The notes beneath the pieces are model-generated. The model saw only the letters and a list, made by a program, of their open reading frames with translations, had not been told where the DNA came from and ran no database searches. A stretch of 20,565 nt of DNA from Deltaproteobacteria bacterium UBA2385. GTDB taxonomy: Bacteria; Myxococcota_A; UBA796; UBA2385. The stretch spans positions 15,452 through 36,016 of the forward strand of contig DDSR01000209.1 in assembly GCA_002343455.1 (NCBI GenBank), given 5' to 3'. Shown one piece after another: positions 6,774-14,622 of this stretch. The position numbers and the translations under genes are program-made. How positions within the stretch are numbered: position 1 is the first letter of the stretch; every line of letters starts with the position of its first letter.

Positions 6774-7730
6774 ATGTCCAACCAGTCCAACCTCGCCTTC
6801 GACGAGGTGCCCCGCGGCGACGGGGGCACCGGTGCCATCGAGCAGATCGCGCGTCTGCTGCGCGACTCGGGGCTCGATGCGCCCGCTGGCCTCTACGACG
6901 AGGCCCTGACCCTGGCCCAGGAAGGCCACCTCTCGCCGGCGGTCGAGCGGCTGCGGATGCTGCTCTGCCTGGACCCCTCCGACGCCGAGGCCTCGCTGCT
7001 GCTGGGCAAGATCCTGGCCACCCGCGGCCAGAACCAGGAGGCGCTGACGGCGCTCGACGCCGCCGTGACCCATGGCGCGGTGCTGACCCCCGGGCTGCGC
7101 GACCGCGTCGAGGCCGGGCTGCGCAAGCAGGTGGCCGAGGCCGAAGACCACCGCAACCGGGTCGTCGCGCGCGAGCGGGGCGAGGTCCAGTCCCTGCGGA
7201 GCGAGGCCAAGAAGCTGCGCAGCGAGAACGCCGTGCTCGAGCTCGAGGTCGAGGAGCTGCAGCGCCGGGTGCGCCTGTGGTCGGGCTCGACCGCCGTGAT
7301 CGGCGGCGTGGCCTCGGCCCTGATCCTGGCCATGCTGCTCTTCGGCGGCGGCTCCAGCGATGAGCTGCCGGCCCTGACCAGCAGCACCACCCCGGTCGTG
7401 GACGAGGTCCTGATCACGCCGACCCCCGACAACATCGGTGTGGCCAGCGTCGGCGCCAGCCCGGTGCAGGCCGCCGCCGCGCAGCCGGCAGCCGTCGCCG
7501 CGCAGCCGGCCGCCGTCGCCGCCAGCCCCAAGCCCGTAGCCAGCCCCGCCCCCGCCGGAGGTGCCCGCGTGCACACCGTCAAGGCCGGCGACACCCTGGG
7601 CTCGCTGGCCAGCAGCTACTACGGCAAGAGCAGCGAGTGGCCGACGATCCAGAAGGCCAACAAGGACCAGCTCAACGGCGGGACCAACCTCAAGCTGGGC
7701 ATGAAGCTGAAGATCCCCGCTCAGCCCTGA
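6774..7730 (+). CDS. Membrane-anchored protein with N-terminal repeat region, coiled coil and C-terminal LysM domain
   Basis: The ATG at 6774 gives 318 residues. A GTG nine bases earlier in frame is an alternative start. There is no N-terminal signal peptide. Residues of about 15-115 are helical and TPR-like (LYDEALTLAQEGHLSPAVERLRMLL, AEASLLLGKILATRGQNQEAL). Residues of about 118-168 form a charged coiled coil (VQSLRSEAKKLRSENAVLELEVEEL). A single membrane span follows at about 173-191. After an Ala/Pro linker with duplicated AAQPAAV, residues 266-315 are a LysM domain (VHTVKAGDTLGSLASSYYG, WPTIQKANK, LKLGMKLKIP) that should bind peptidoglycan. The predicted topology is cytoplasmic N-terminus and periplasmic LysM. 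It converges with the TPR gene three bases downstream. Confidence 0.85.
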   Translation: MSNQSNLAFDEVPRGDGGTGAIEQIARLLRDSGLDAPAGLYDEALTLAQEGHLSPAVERLRMLLCLDPSDAEASLLLGKILATRGQNQEALTALDAAVTHGAVLTPGLRDRVEAGLRKQVAEAEDHRNRVVARERGEVQSLRSEAKKLRSENAVLELEVEELQRRVRLWSGSTAVIGGVASALILAMLLFGGGSSDELPALTSSTTPVVDEVLITPTPDNIGVASVGASPVQAAAAQPAAVAAQPAAVAASPKPVASPAPAGGARVHTVKAGDTLGSLASSYYGKSSEWPTIQKANKDQLNGGTNLKLGMKLKIPAQP

Positions 7731-7733
7731 GCT

Positions 7734-8987
7734 TCAGCCTCCGGCGCGCTTGGTCTTGATGCTCTCCAGCCGGCTCTTGGCCATGTCCAGGCGTGCCAGG
7801 CGCCAGGACTCCTCGAAGGAGGCCTGGGCCTCGTCCCACTTCTTGAGCCGGTAGTCGATCAGGCCCTTCTGGTAGTAGGCGTAGCCTCGGGTCTCGTCGT
7901 CGAGCTTGAAGGCCAGGTAGGTGTCGATCGCCGAGCGGGCCCGGGTCAGGTCACCCTTGCGCAGGTACATCCGCGACATGTAGTAGTGGACCCGCTGGTT
8001 CTGCGGATCCTGGCGGATGACGTCGATGAAGATGGCCTCGGCCTCGGCGTGCTTGCGCATGTACATGTAGACCCGGCCGTGAACGAGGTTGTTGATCACG
8101 TTGCCGGGGTACAGCTTCTTGTTCTTCTCGCACTGAGCCAGGGCCTTGGGCATGTCGCCTTCTTCCATCCAGGTGAAGACCAGGGCCAGGGTCGAGGCCG
8201 GCGCCAGGAAGATGCCCTCGCGCTCGACCTGCTGCATCTGGGCGATGCCCTTGGCGCGCGTGTCGCCCAGGTTGGGGATGGCCTTGGTGCTCATCGAGAT
8301 GACGCTGCGCCAGTAGTTGAAGAGGCCGTCGCCGAGGAAGGCGTCGACGAACTCGGGGGCGTGCTTCTGGGCCTGGACGATGAACTTCATCGCCTCGACC
8401 CCGCGGCTGAGCGCCTTGAGGTACTCCCCGGTCCGCATGGTGTGGATCGAGTCGATGCCCAGCATCCCGCCCATCAGGAAGTGCTCCCAGGCGTCGTTGC
8501 CGGGCTCCTGGATGGCGACCTGGAGCTCGACTCGGGCCTGCCGCGCGGCCACCTCGTACTGAGGCACATAGCGGTAGTCGAAGTTCTCCAGCATCAGGGC
8601 CTGCCAGACCAGGACGTGGCCGGCGGGCTCGATGCCCGATCCCGGGTACCGCTTGCCCATGGCCGCGAAGCCGGCCTTGGCCTCGGTGTAGCGCCGGTTG
8701 TAGAGGTGCTCGACCGCCAGGATGCAGTCCCGGACGAAGTCCTCGCGCATGTTGAGGACCTTGGCCCCGCGCTTGACCCGGGCCGAGTAGGCGTCGATCC
8801 CCGAGTCCAGGCTGAGGGTGTGCCCCTCGGTCACCTGGAACTGCGAGGTGTCCAGCCCCCCGGCGCGGGTGCCGGTGATCGTCTCCTCGACGACCTCGTC
8901 CTTCTTCTGATCCTCGGTCGGCTCGGTGGCCCCCGCCGGCCCGGCGAGCAGGCCGGAGAACAGCAGCACCGACAGCGCGCGGGTCAC
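7734..8987 (-). CDS. Secreted tetratricopeptide-repeat protein
   Basis: The GTG start at 8987 gives 417 residues with a signal peptide (TRALSVLLFSGLLAGPAGA). After an acidic linker (EPTEDQKKDEVVEE), the body is alpha-helical repeats. The C-terminal third shows clear TPR units: WMEEGDMPKALAQCEKNKKL, GRVYMYMRKHAEAEAIFIDV, SRMYLRKGDLTRARSAIDTY and KGLIDYRLKKWDEAQASFEE. Such proteins are periplasmic scaffolds; the partner is unknown. The start overlaps the stop of gshB as GTGA, so translation is probably coupled and the gene is the last of the long rpmH-led operon. A longer open frame upstream runs antiparallel-free through gshB in another frame and is not real. Confidence 0.85.
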   Translation of the reverse strand: MTRALSVLLFSGLLAGPAGATEPTEDQKKDEVVEETITGTRAGGLDTSQFQVTEGHTLSLDSGIDAYSARVKRGAKVLNMREDFVRDCILAVEHLYNRRYTEAKAGFAAMGKRYPGSGIEPAGHVLVWQALMLENFDYRYVPQYEVAARQARVELQVAIQEPGNDAWEHFLMGGMLGIDSIHTMRTGEYLKALSRGVEAMKFIVQAQKHAPEFVDAFLGDGLFNYWRSVISMSTKAIPNLGDTRAKGIAQMQQVEREGIFLAPASTLALVFTWMEEGDMPKALAQCEKNKKLYPGNVINNLVHGRVYMYMRKHAEAEAIFIDVIRQDPQNQRVHYYMSRMYLRKGDLTRARSAIDTYLAFKLDDETRGYAYYQKGLIDYRLKKWDEAQASFEESWRLARLDMAKSRLESIKTKRAGG

Positions 8988-9925
8988 GGCGAGACCGGCG
9001 GGTTGAGGGCCCAGGCGTTGATGTCCCGATGCAGGGCCTTGCCGTAGAGGAGGTTGATCTCCTGGATGCCGGTCGGGCTGGTCACGTTCACCTCGGTCAG
9101 GAAGTCGCCGATCACGTCGATGCCGACGAAGAGCAACCCGTGCTGCTGCAGGACCGGTCCCAGGTCGGCGCAGATCCGCCGGTCCGCCGCCGAGAGCTCG
9201 CAAGCTACGACCTTGGCCCCGGCGTGCATGTTCCCGCGATGATCCCCCGGCTGCGGCACGCGCAACATCCAGCCGGCCGGCTGGCCGTCGATCAGGATGA
9301 TGCGCTTGTCGCCCTGCACGATCTCGGGGATGTAGTGCTGCAGGATGATCGCCCGCTTGCCCTCCACGGTGAGCAGCTCCAGCATCGAGCGGAGGTTGCC
9401 GTCCTGGCCGTGGCTGATCAGCACCCCGCGGCCGCCGTTGCCATCCCAGGGCTTGAGCACGACCTTGTCGGGAGCCTGCCGGGCCCAGCGGATGGCCCGC
9501 TGGATGTCCGAGGTGACCAGGGTCGGAACGCAGTGCTGCGGCCAGCGGAAGATGGCCATCTTCTCGTTGAAGGTGCGCAGCGAGGCCGGTCGGTTGAAGA
9601 CCCGGGTGCCCGGCGGCGCCAGCTCCAGCACATAGGTCGAGAAGATGTAGTCGATGTCGAAGGGGGGGTCCTTGCGCATCCAGACGACGTCGAAGTCGCC
9701 GAGGGGCCGGTCGGCGGCGGGCTCGGGCCAGAAGTGAGGGGGCTGCAGGCCCACCCGCACCTGCTGGCACGAGGCCATCGCCACGCCGGACTCGACCCGC
9801 AGATCGGAGGGCGTGCAGAAGCTGACCGGCAGGCCCCGCTCGCAGAGGTCGAGCATCAGCATGTAGGTCGAGTCGCCCGAGACGTTGATGCGCTCGAGCG
9901 GGTCCATCACGAAGAGGGTCTTCAT
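8984..9925 (-). CDS. gshB: Glutathione synthetase (ATP-grasp)
   Basis: The 313-residue protein joins gamma-glutamylcysteine and glycine using ATP. The ATG at 9925 (MKTLFVMDPLERINV) has GGGGAG six bases upstream. The first ATG of the open frame, at 9949, lacks the family N-terminus and is rejected. Matches to the E. coli family pattern include VMDP near the start, VVWMRKDPPFDIDYIFSTYVLE, FNRPASLRTFNEK, VVLKPWDGNGGRGV, QHYIPEIVQGDKRIILIDGQP, a HRGNMHAGA loop, LLFVGIDVIGDFLTEVNVTSPTG and the metal-binding EVNVTSPTG end. Length is usual for Gram-negative GshB. It follows mnmE by 53 bases in the rpmH-led operon. No gshA is in the window. Confidence 0.95.
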   Translation of the reverse strand: MKTLFVMDPLERINVSGDSTYMLMLDLCERGLPVSFCTPSDLRVESGVAMASCQQVRVGLQPPHFWPEPAADRPLGDFDVVWMRKDPPFDIDYIFSTYVLELAPPGTRVFNRPASLRTFNEKMAIFRWPQHCVPTLVTSDIQRAIRWARQAPDKVVLKPWDGNGGRGVLISHGQDGNLRSMLELLTVEGKRAIILQHYIPEIVQGDKRIILIDGQPAGWMLRVPQPGDHRGNMHAGAKVVACELSAADRRICADLGPVLQQHGLLFVGIDVIGDFLTEVNVTSPTGIQEINLLYGKALHRDINAWALNPPVSP

Positions 9926-9978
9926 TTCACGCTCCCCAGCGCCAAGCATATCTCGGCCCCGTCGAAGGTCTCGGACCG

Positions 9979-11343
9979 CTACTTGCCGATGCAGAAGCGG
10001 GCGAAGAGGCGGTCGAGCACCTCCTCCCGCACATCGCGGCCGGTCAGCTCGCCGATGGTGGCCAGGCCGCGCTGCGCCGCCTCGGCCGCCAGGGCCACCC
10101 CGGCCTCGCCGCCCAGGGCCTCCTCCGCCAGCGCCAGCCAGCCGCCAAGCTCGAGCAACAGCGCGTGCTGCCGCTGGTTGATCACCGCGAGCTGCCCCCC
10201 GGCCGGCCCGGCGCCCGCGCGGGCCCAGACGAGCAGCGCGGCCCGCAGCTCGTCGAGGCCCTGGCCCGTGAGGTTGCTGATGGCCAGGTCCCCGCGCCGC
10301 TCGGGAAGCAGGCCCAGGTCGGCGTGGCTGAGCACCACCCGGTGCTCCCGCCCGACCAGCCGGTCCCGCAGCGCGGCCTCCACCGGATCCGCCTCCCGAT
10401 GCCCATCCACCACCAGCAGGCAGAGGTCGACCTCCTCGGCCAGCGCCCGGCCCAGCTCGATGCCGGCCTGCTCCAGCGCGTCGGCGCCCGAGCGCTCGCC
10501 GGCGGTGTCGACCAGCACCAGGTCCAGATCCCCCAGCCGGACGCTGCTCTCGACGGCGTCGCGGGTGGTGCCGGGCGTGGCGCTGACCAGGGCCCGCGGC
10601 CGACCCAGCAGGGCGTTGAAGAGGCTCGACTTGCCGGCGTTGACCGGCCCGACCAGGGCGAGGCGCAGGCCGGAGAGGGCGAGGCGACCGGCGCGCCAGG
10701 AGCCGGCCAGCTCACCCACCTCGGCCCGGATCCGGGCCAGGCGGAGGAGGAGATCCTGGTCCTCGATCAGGCCGAGATCTTCGCCCGGGTGGTCGAGCCT
10801 CGCCTCCAGCTCGGCGGCCAGGTCGAGCAGGCGCTCGTAGAGGAGCTCCAGCGCGGGAGCGAGCTGCTGGCCGGCCTGTCGAGCGAGGCGCAGCCCCGCT
10901 GGCGAGCGCGCGGCGATCTGCTCGGCCAGGGCTTCGGCCTCGATCAAGCCGAGGCGGCCATGCTCCAGGGCCCGGCGGCTGAACTCCCCCGGCCGCGCCG
11001 GGCGGGCCCCCAGCCGGACACAGGCGTCCAGGAGCTGCTCGACGATCAGCGGGTTGCCGTGGCAGGCGATCTCCACCACGTCTTCGCCGGTGAAGCTGCG
11101 CGGCCCGGGCATCCAGGTCAGCAGGCAGCTGTCCAGCAGCTCACCCTGCTCGTCGACCAGCCGACGCAGGCTGGCGCGCCGCGGTCGCCAGGCGGGGCCG
11201 CCCGGAGAGAGGCGCCGGGCCAGCGCCAGGGCGTCGGCGCCGCTGAGGCGCAGCACGGAGATCGCACCTCGCCCCCACGGGCTGGCGCAGGCGACGATGC
11301 AGGGGCCGCCGGGCGGCGGGCCGCTACTCCTCGCCGATGACAT
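9979..11343 (-). CDS. mnmE: tRNA modification GTPase MnmE (TrmE), divergent
   Basis: The 454-residue protein has the usual MnmE length. With MnmG it makes the 5-carboxymethylaminomethyl group on wobble uridine 34. The N-terminal folate-binding domain shows PCIVACASPWGRGAISVLRLSG, FTGEDVVEIACHGNP and GARPARPGEFSRRAL. The G domain shows P-loop GPVNAGKS (232-239), GTTRD (258-262) and DTAGE (279-283), and the C-terminus ends FCIGK, the conserved cysteine motif. Oddities: the G4 motif NKxD reads SHAD (339-342), and the normally conserved NxKxDL segment reads EHGRLGL. The ATG overlaps the end of khpB by 20 bases. The N-terminal 13 residues are not conserved, so the exact start is uncertain. Identity is firm despite the divergence. 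Confidence 0.94.
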   Translation of the reverse strand: MSSARSSGPPPGGPCIVACASPWGRGAISVLRLSGADALALARRLSPGGPAWRPRRASLRRLVDEQGELLDSCLLTWMPGPRSFTGEDVVEIACHGNPLIVEQLLDACVRLGARPARPGEFSRRALEHGRLGLIEAEALAEQIAARSPAGLRLARQAGQQLAPALELLYERLLDLAAELEARLDHPGEDLGLIEDQDLLLRLARIRAEVGELAGSWRAGRLALSGLRLALVGPVNAGKSSLFNALLGRPRALVSATPGTTRDAVESSVRLGDLDLVLVDTAGERSGADALEQAGIELGRALAEEVDLCLLVVDGHREADPVEAALRDRLVGREHRVVLSHADLGLLPERRGDLAISNLTGQGLDELRAALLVWARAGAGPAGGQLAVINQRQHALLLELGGWLALAEEALGGEAGVALAAEAAQRGLATIGELTGRDVREEVLDRLFARFCIGK

Positions 11344-12145
11344 CCTTGTCCAGGACGTAGACCTCGATCACCTTGTCCTCGCCCTGCTTGATGCTCTCGC
11401 TGCCGATGCCGGCCATCTCCTTGACGGCGAGGTGCACGATGCGGCGCTCGAAGCTGTTCAGGCGCTTGCGGATGATCTCGGTCTCGCCGGTGCTGCGAAC
11501 GCGCTCGGCCACCTTGCGGGCGAGGCGCTTGAGCTCCTCGACGTCCGCCTCGGAGCGCTCGTTGCCGCGCTCGCCGCGCCCACCGCGGCCGCCGCGGTCC
11601 CGGCCGCGTCCACCGTCGCGTCCGCGCTCGCGGCCCCCGCCTTCGTGGCGCGGACCGTCGTCGGCCCCCTCTTCCCGTCGGCCCTCTTCCCGGGCGTCCT
11701 CACGCTCGCCGCCCACGACGTCGAGGTGGAAGGTCCAGGTGGGGAACTGGCGGCCGACGCTCTCGGCCAGCAGGTGCCGGATCGCCTTGATGGTGCGACC
11801 CTGCTTGCCCACCAGGAAGCGGGCGCTCTCGCTGTCGATGCGCACATCGGCCTGCTGGTTCTCGCGAACGCGGAAGCGCACCGAGCCCTCGATGCCCATC
11901 TTGGAGACCAGCTCGGTCACCCAGGCGTGAGCGGCTTCGGCGCCGGCGACCTCCTGCGCATCCCGGGCCCAGGCGATGATCTTGACGGTGTCGACCCCGG
12001 TGGTCATCCCGAACTGGTTGCGGAAGTGGCTGAGATCCAGCTTGTGCTGGACCTGGGCGACGGCGACGCCGAGCTGGCCGGCGGCGAGGTCGAGGGCTTC
12101 CTTGAGGGTGCGGCCCTCGGCGGTGACGGTAGGTTGGTCGGACAC
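11324..12145 (-). CDS. khpB: KhpB/Jag RNA-binding protein (Jag-N, KH, R3H) with RG-rich insert
   Basis: The 273-residue protein starts with GTG, with GGAG five bases upstream. Residues 5-55 are the Jag N-terminal domain (AEGRTLKEALDLAAGQLGV). Residues of about 70-145 are a KH domain with the GxxG loop GKQG (113-116) in RFLVGKQGRTIKAIRHLL. Residues of about 205-268 are an R3H domain, RRIVHLAVKEM, with the R-x3-H pair at 234/238. Between KH and R3H, about 146-200 is a highly charged Gly/Arg/Glu-rich disordered insert that contains several RGG-like triplets. Jag/KhpB proteins bind RNA and are linked to cell-division and envelope control, and the gene commonly follows yidC as it does here (43-base gap). 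Confidence 0.94.
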   Translation of the reverse strand: MSDQPTVTAEGRTLKEALDLAAGQLGVAVAQVQHKLDLSHFRNQFGMTTGVDTVKIIAWARDAQEVAGAEAAHAWVTELVSKMGIEGSVRFRVRENQQADVRIDSESARFLVGKQGRTIKAIRHLLAESVGRQFPTWTFHLDVVGGEREDAREEGRREEGADDGPRHEGGGRERGRDGGRGRDRGGRGGRGERGNERSEADVEELKRLARKVAERVRSTGETEIIRKRLNSFERRIVHLAVKEMAGIGSESIKQGEDKVIEVYVLDKDVIGEE

Positions 12146-12188
12146 GGGATCTCCATGGGGCGCGGCGATGGTGCGCGCCGGTGCGGGC

Positions 12189-13865
12189 TCAGGGTGCAGC
12201 CACCTGGGTCTGCGGCGTTGAGGCGAAGGTGCGGTTGATCAGCCACTGCTGCAGGATGGTCAGCAGGATGTTCGCGCAGAAGTAGAGCACGAGGCCCGAC
12301 GGAAAGGTGAACATGAAGGCGGCGAAGACGATGGGCAGCATCTTCATCATCTTCTGCTGGGCCGGATCGAGCCCGGTCATCGGCATCATCTGCTGCTGCA
12401 GGAAGATCAACACGGCGTAGATCACCGGCAGCAGGCCGTAGGGATCCGCCGCCGTCAGGTCGTTGAGGTACAGGAACTTGCTGTTGTAGAGCTCGACGCT
12501 GTTGAGCATCACGCCGTAGAGGGCGAACCAGACCGGCATCTGGACCAGGCTGGGCAGGCAGCCGCCCATCGGGTTCACGCCCTGATCCTTGAAGAGCTTC
12601 ATCGTCTCGACCGAGGCGAGCTCCTTGTTGTCCTTGTACTTCTCCTGGATCTCCTTCATCAGCGGCTGGATGGCCTGCATCCGCTTGCTGCTGACGAAGG
12701 CCTTCTGGGTCAGCGGGTAGAAGACCGCCTTGACCAGCAGGGTCAGGGCCAGGATGGCGAGGCCCCAGTTGACCACCCCCTTCTGGGCGACCTTCAGCAG
12801 GAAGAGCAGCATCCGCGAGAAGAAGCCGAAGAAGCCGAACTCCACCGCCTCGTCGAGCTGGTAGCCGACCCGCTGGAGCAGATCGAGGTCCTTGGGACCC
12901 ATCCAGGCCACGAAGCGGTAGCTGCGCGTCGCCCCGGCCTCGAGGCCCTGCCCGTCCACCAGGAAGGCCCCGCCCCGCCCGTCGGGCAGCAGATCGAAGA
13001 CGACGCTGGCCGTCAGCGGGTCCTTGAGGGCCAGCGCCGACATGAAGTAGCGATCCCCGACGCCGAACCAGCTGACCGGCCCGTCGAAGCGCTCTTCCTC
13101 GCCGGCGGCCACATCGGAGAGGTCCAGCAGGTGCTCGATGCTGTCATCGACGTAGGCCTGGGGCCGCGAGGCGTTGTCGAAGCGCCCGGCGGTGCCGCTC
13201 ATCTCGTCGACGACCCCGACCCACAGCTGGTCGACCGCCGGACCGGCGCGGTTGTCGAATTCGACCTCGACCTCGAGGGTGTGAGGGGTCTCGCCCGGCG
13301 CGATGCGCTTGCGGATGATCAGCCCGGAGGCGTCGGTTCGCGTCGCCGTCCAGCGAACGCCGCTGCCTTCGAGGAGGTAGCCGCCGTCGCCGCCGATCGG
13401 CCCGACCCCGGCGAGGCCGATGGCACCTTGGAGATCGAGGACCTCGCGGGGATCGCCCCCTCCCTTGTAGGCGCTCCAGGACTCGCCCGTGCCGCCGCTG
13501 AGCCGGGCGATCGCCCAGGTCCACCAGGCGGTGGTCGTCGGCGAGGTCACGTAGTCGTCGAGCTGGACGCCCCCGATCGTGCCGCCCGCCGAGGAGATCA
13601 CGCCCCGGAAGCTCTGGCCCTGGTAGGGCTCGGCGCGCGCCGGCACCGCTTGGGACTCCACCGCCGGAAGGGCGACCCCGACCGACGGGGAGGCCGAGAG
13701 CGGATCGCCGAGCGGCGCGGCACCCTGCTCGGCAGCCTGCTCGGCGACCGGCTCGGGCGGGGCCACGGCCGGCGGCGGCGGGTTGATGAAGGCCACCCAC
13801 ACGTAGTAGACGACCATGATGAGCGCGATCGCCAGCAGCACGCGACGGTCGTTCTCACTGCCCAT
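12189..13865 (-). CDS. yidC: Membrane protein insertase YidC (Gram-negative type)
   Basis: The ATG at 13865 ([17 protein letters not shown]) has a perfect AAGGAG six bases upstream and gives 558 residues. The first membrane span is at about 8-26, followed by a Pro/Ala linker and a large periplasmic beta domain to about residue 330. The conserved insertase core then follows: [82 protein letters not shown] and [20 protein letters not shown]. The positively charged groove residue, arginine in E. coli, is lysine in [11 protein letters not shown]. YidC inserts membrane proteins alone or with SecYEG. There is no long basic C-terminal tail. Its start overlaps the end of yidD by 11 bases. Confidence 0.97.
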   Translation of the reverse strand: MGSENDRRVLLAIALIMVVYYVWVAFINPPPPAVAPPEPVAEQAAEQGAAPLGDPLSASPSVGVALPAVESQAVPARAEPYQGQSFRGVISSAGGTIGGVQLDDYVTSPTTTAWWTWAIARLSGGTGESWSAYKGGGDPREVLDLQGAIGLAGVGPIGGDGGYLLEGSGVRWTATRTDASGLIIRKRIAPGETPHTLEVEVEFDNRAGPAVDQLWVGVVDEMSGTAGRFDNASRPQAYVDDSIEHLLDLSDVAAGEEERFDGPVSWFGVGDRYFMSALALKDPLTASVVFDLLPDGRGGAFLVDGQGLEAGATRSYRFVAWMGPKDLDLLQRVGYQLDEAVEFGFFGFFSRMLLFLLKVAQKGVVNWGLAILALTLLVKAVFYPLTQKAFVSSKRMQAIQPLMKEIQEKYKDNKELASVETMKLFKDQGVNPMGGCLPSLVQMPVWFALYGVMLNSVELYNSKFLYLNDLTAADPYGLLPVIYAVLIFLQQQMMPMTGLDPAQQKMMKMLPIVFAAFMFTFPSGLVLYFCANILLTILQQWLINRTFASTPQTQVAAP

Positions 13866-14121
13866 GGCGCTCTCCTTCAATGCAGGGCGGGGCCGACATC
13901 GGGACCGGGTCGTAGCCCCCGGGGTTGAACGGGTGGCACCGCAGCAGGCGGGCGCTGGCCAACCAGCCGCCTCGAAGGAGGCCATGGGCGCTCAGGGCTT
14001 GCGCCGCGTACTGGCTGCAGGTGGGCTCGAAGCGGCACATCGGCGGGGTCAACGGAGAGATGAGGCGCTGATAGCCGCGCACCATCCACACCAGCGGATC
14101 AGCGGCCCGCATGGCGCTCAC
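13855..14121 (-). CDS. yidD: Membrane protein insertion efficiency factor YidD
   Basis: The 88-residue protein carries the family core: [30 protein letters not shown] (shown here in two parts, [10 protein letters not shown] and [15 protein letters not shown]), then [24 protein letters not shown]. The three conserved cysteines are present. YidD lies at the inner face of the membrane and assists YidC-dependent insertion. The GTG at 14121 and an ATG at 14112 are both possible starts. Either lies inside the 3' end of rnpA, giving a short overlap. The 3' end overlaps the start of yidC, so the three genes are tightly coupled. Confidence 0.95.
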   Translation of the reverse strand: MSAMRAADPLVWMVRGYQRLISPLTPPMCRFEPTCSQYAAQALSAHGLLRGGWLASARLLRCHPFNPGGYDPVPMSAPPCIEGERHGQ

Positions 14122-14437
14122 TCTGGCCTATCCGCCGGAAGGAGGCCTCGACCTGGTCCTGCAGCGCAGCCGCGCTGACCAGGGCCGCGGAGGGCCGGGC
14201 GATGATCACCACGTCGACGCGCTCGCCAAGCAGGTGGCGCTGATGACGCACCGCCTCGCGGAGTCGGCGCTTGACCCGGTTTCGAACCACGGAGCCTCCT
14301 ACCTTTCGACTGACGGTCAAGCCGACCCGCGCCTGAGCTGCCTGGGTCGGCAGGTAGAGCACGACCAGGTCGGCCGATCGGACCCGACGCCCATCCCCCT
14401 GGATGCGGCGAAAGTCCGAGGACGCAACCAGCCGCAC
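14099..14437 (-). CDS. rnpA: Ribonuclease P protein component (start uncertain)
   Basis: The protein subunit of RNase P helps the RNA subunit bind and cleave pre-tRNA leaders. The signature is clear: [16 protein letters not shown], then [29 protein letters not shown], containing the RNR motif, and [11 protein letters not shown]. The only canonical start is the GTG at 14437, giving 112 residues, but it lacks a Shine-Dalgarno. It also drops the upstream in-frame residues [11 protein letters not shown], and a LPxxxRL segment is typical of the family's N-terminus. A CTG at 14470 overlaps the rpmH stop as CTGA, has AAGG four bases before it, and would give 123 residues; it may be the true start. 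The frame remains open across the whole of rpmH. Confidence 0.93.
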   Translation of the reverse strand: MRLVASSDFRRIQGDGRRVRSADLVVLYLPTQAAQARVGLTVSRKVGGSVVRNRVKRRLREAVRHQRHLLGERVDVVIIARPSAALVSAAALQDQVEASFRRIGQSERHAGR

Positions 14438-14466
14438 GGAGCGCGGGAGGCCGAGCCGGGGCAGCG

Positions 14467-14622
14467 TCAGGTGGCCTTGGTCCGGACGGTCGGAGCGAGG
14501 CGCTGACGTCCCTTGGCCCGACGACGAGCGAGCACGGCGCGGCCGTTGGGGGTCTTCATCCGGGCGCGGAAGCCGTGGCTGCGCTTCCGCTTGATGTTGC
14601 TGGGCTGGTAGGTGCGCTTCAT
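14467..14622 (-). CDS. rpmH: Large ribosomal subunit protein bL34
   Basis: The minus-strand frame from ATG 14622 to TGA 14467 encodes 51 residues. It starts [20 protein letters not shown] and continues [19 protein letters not shown], a near-textbook bL34. The C-terminal tail ([12 protein letters not shown]) is about five residues longer than in E. coli. GAGGA lies about 7-9 bases upstream of the ATG. It is the first gene of the minus-strand operon with rnpA, yidD, yidC, khpB and mnmE, the standard order at bacterial origins. Its promoter must lie in the rpmH-dnaA interval. Confidence 0.97.
   Translation of the reverse strand: MKRTYQPSNIKRKRSHGFRARMKTPNGRAVLARRRAKGRQRLAPTVRTKAT

Noticed and set aside
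7480..7530. Repeats in the LysM gene that could suggest a tandem array
   Set aside because: They encode the Ala/Pro linker (AAQPAAV twice), so they reflect protein low complexity, not CRISPR or a mobile element.
9029..10840. A 603-codon plus-strand open frame opposite gshB and mnmE
   Set aside because: It is antisense to two confidently identified genes, is rich in Arg, Ala, Ser and Pro, and shows no motif. Long antisense frames are expected at this GC content.
12189..13865. YidC groove arginine replaced by lysine
   Set aside because: Lysine at this position keeps the positive charge and, to my knowledge, occurs in other YidC proteins, so it is not evidence of altered function.
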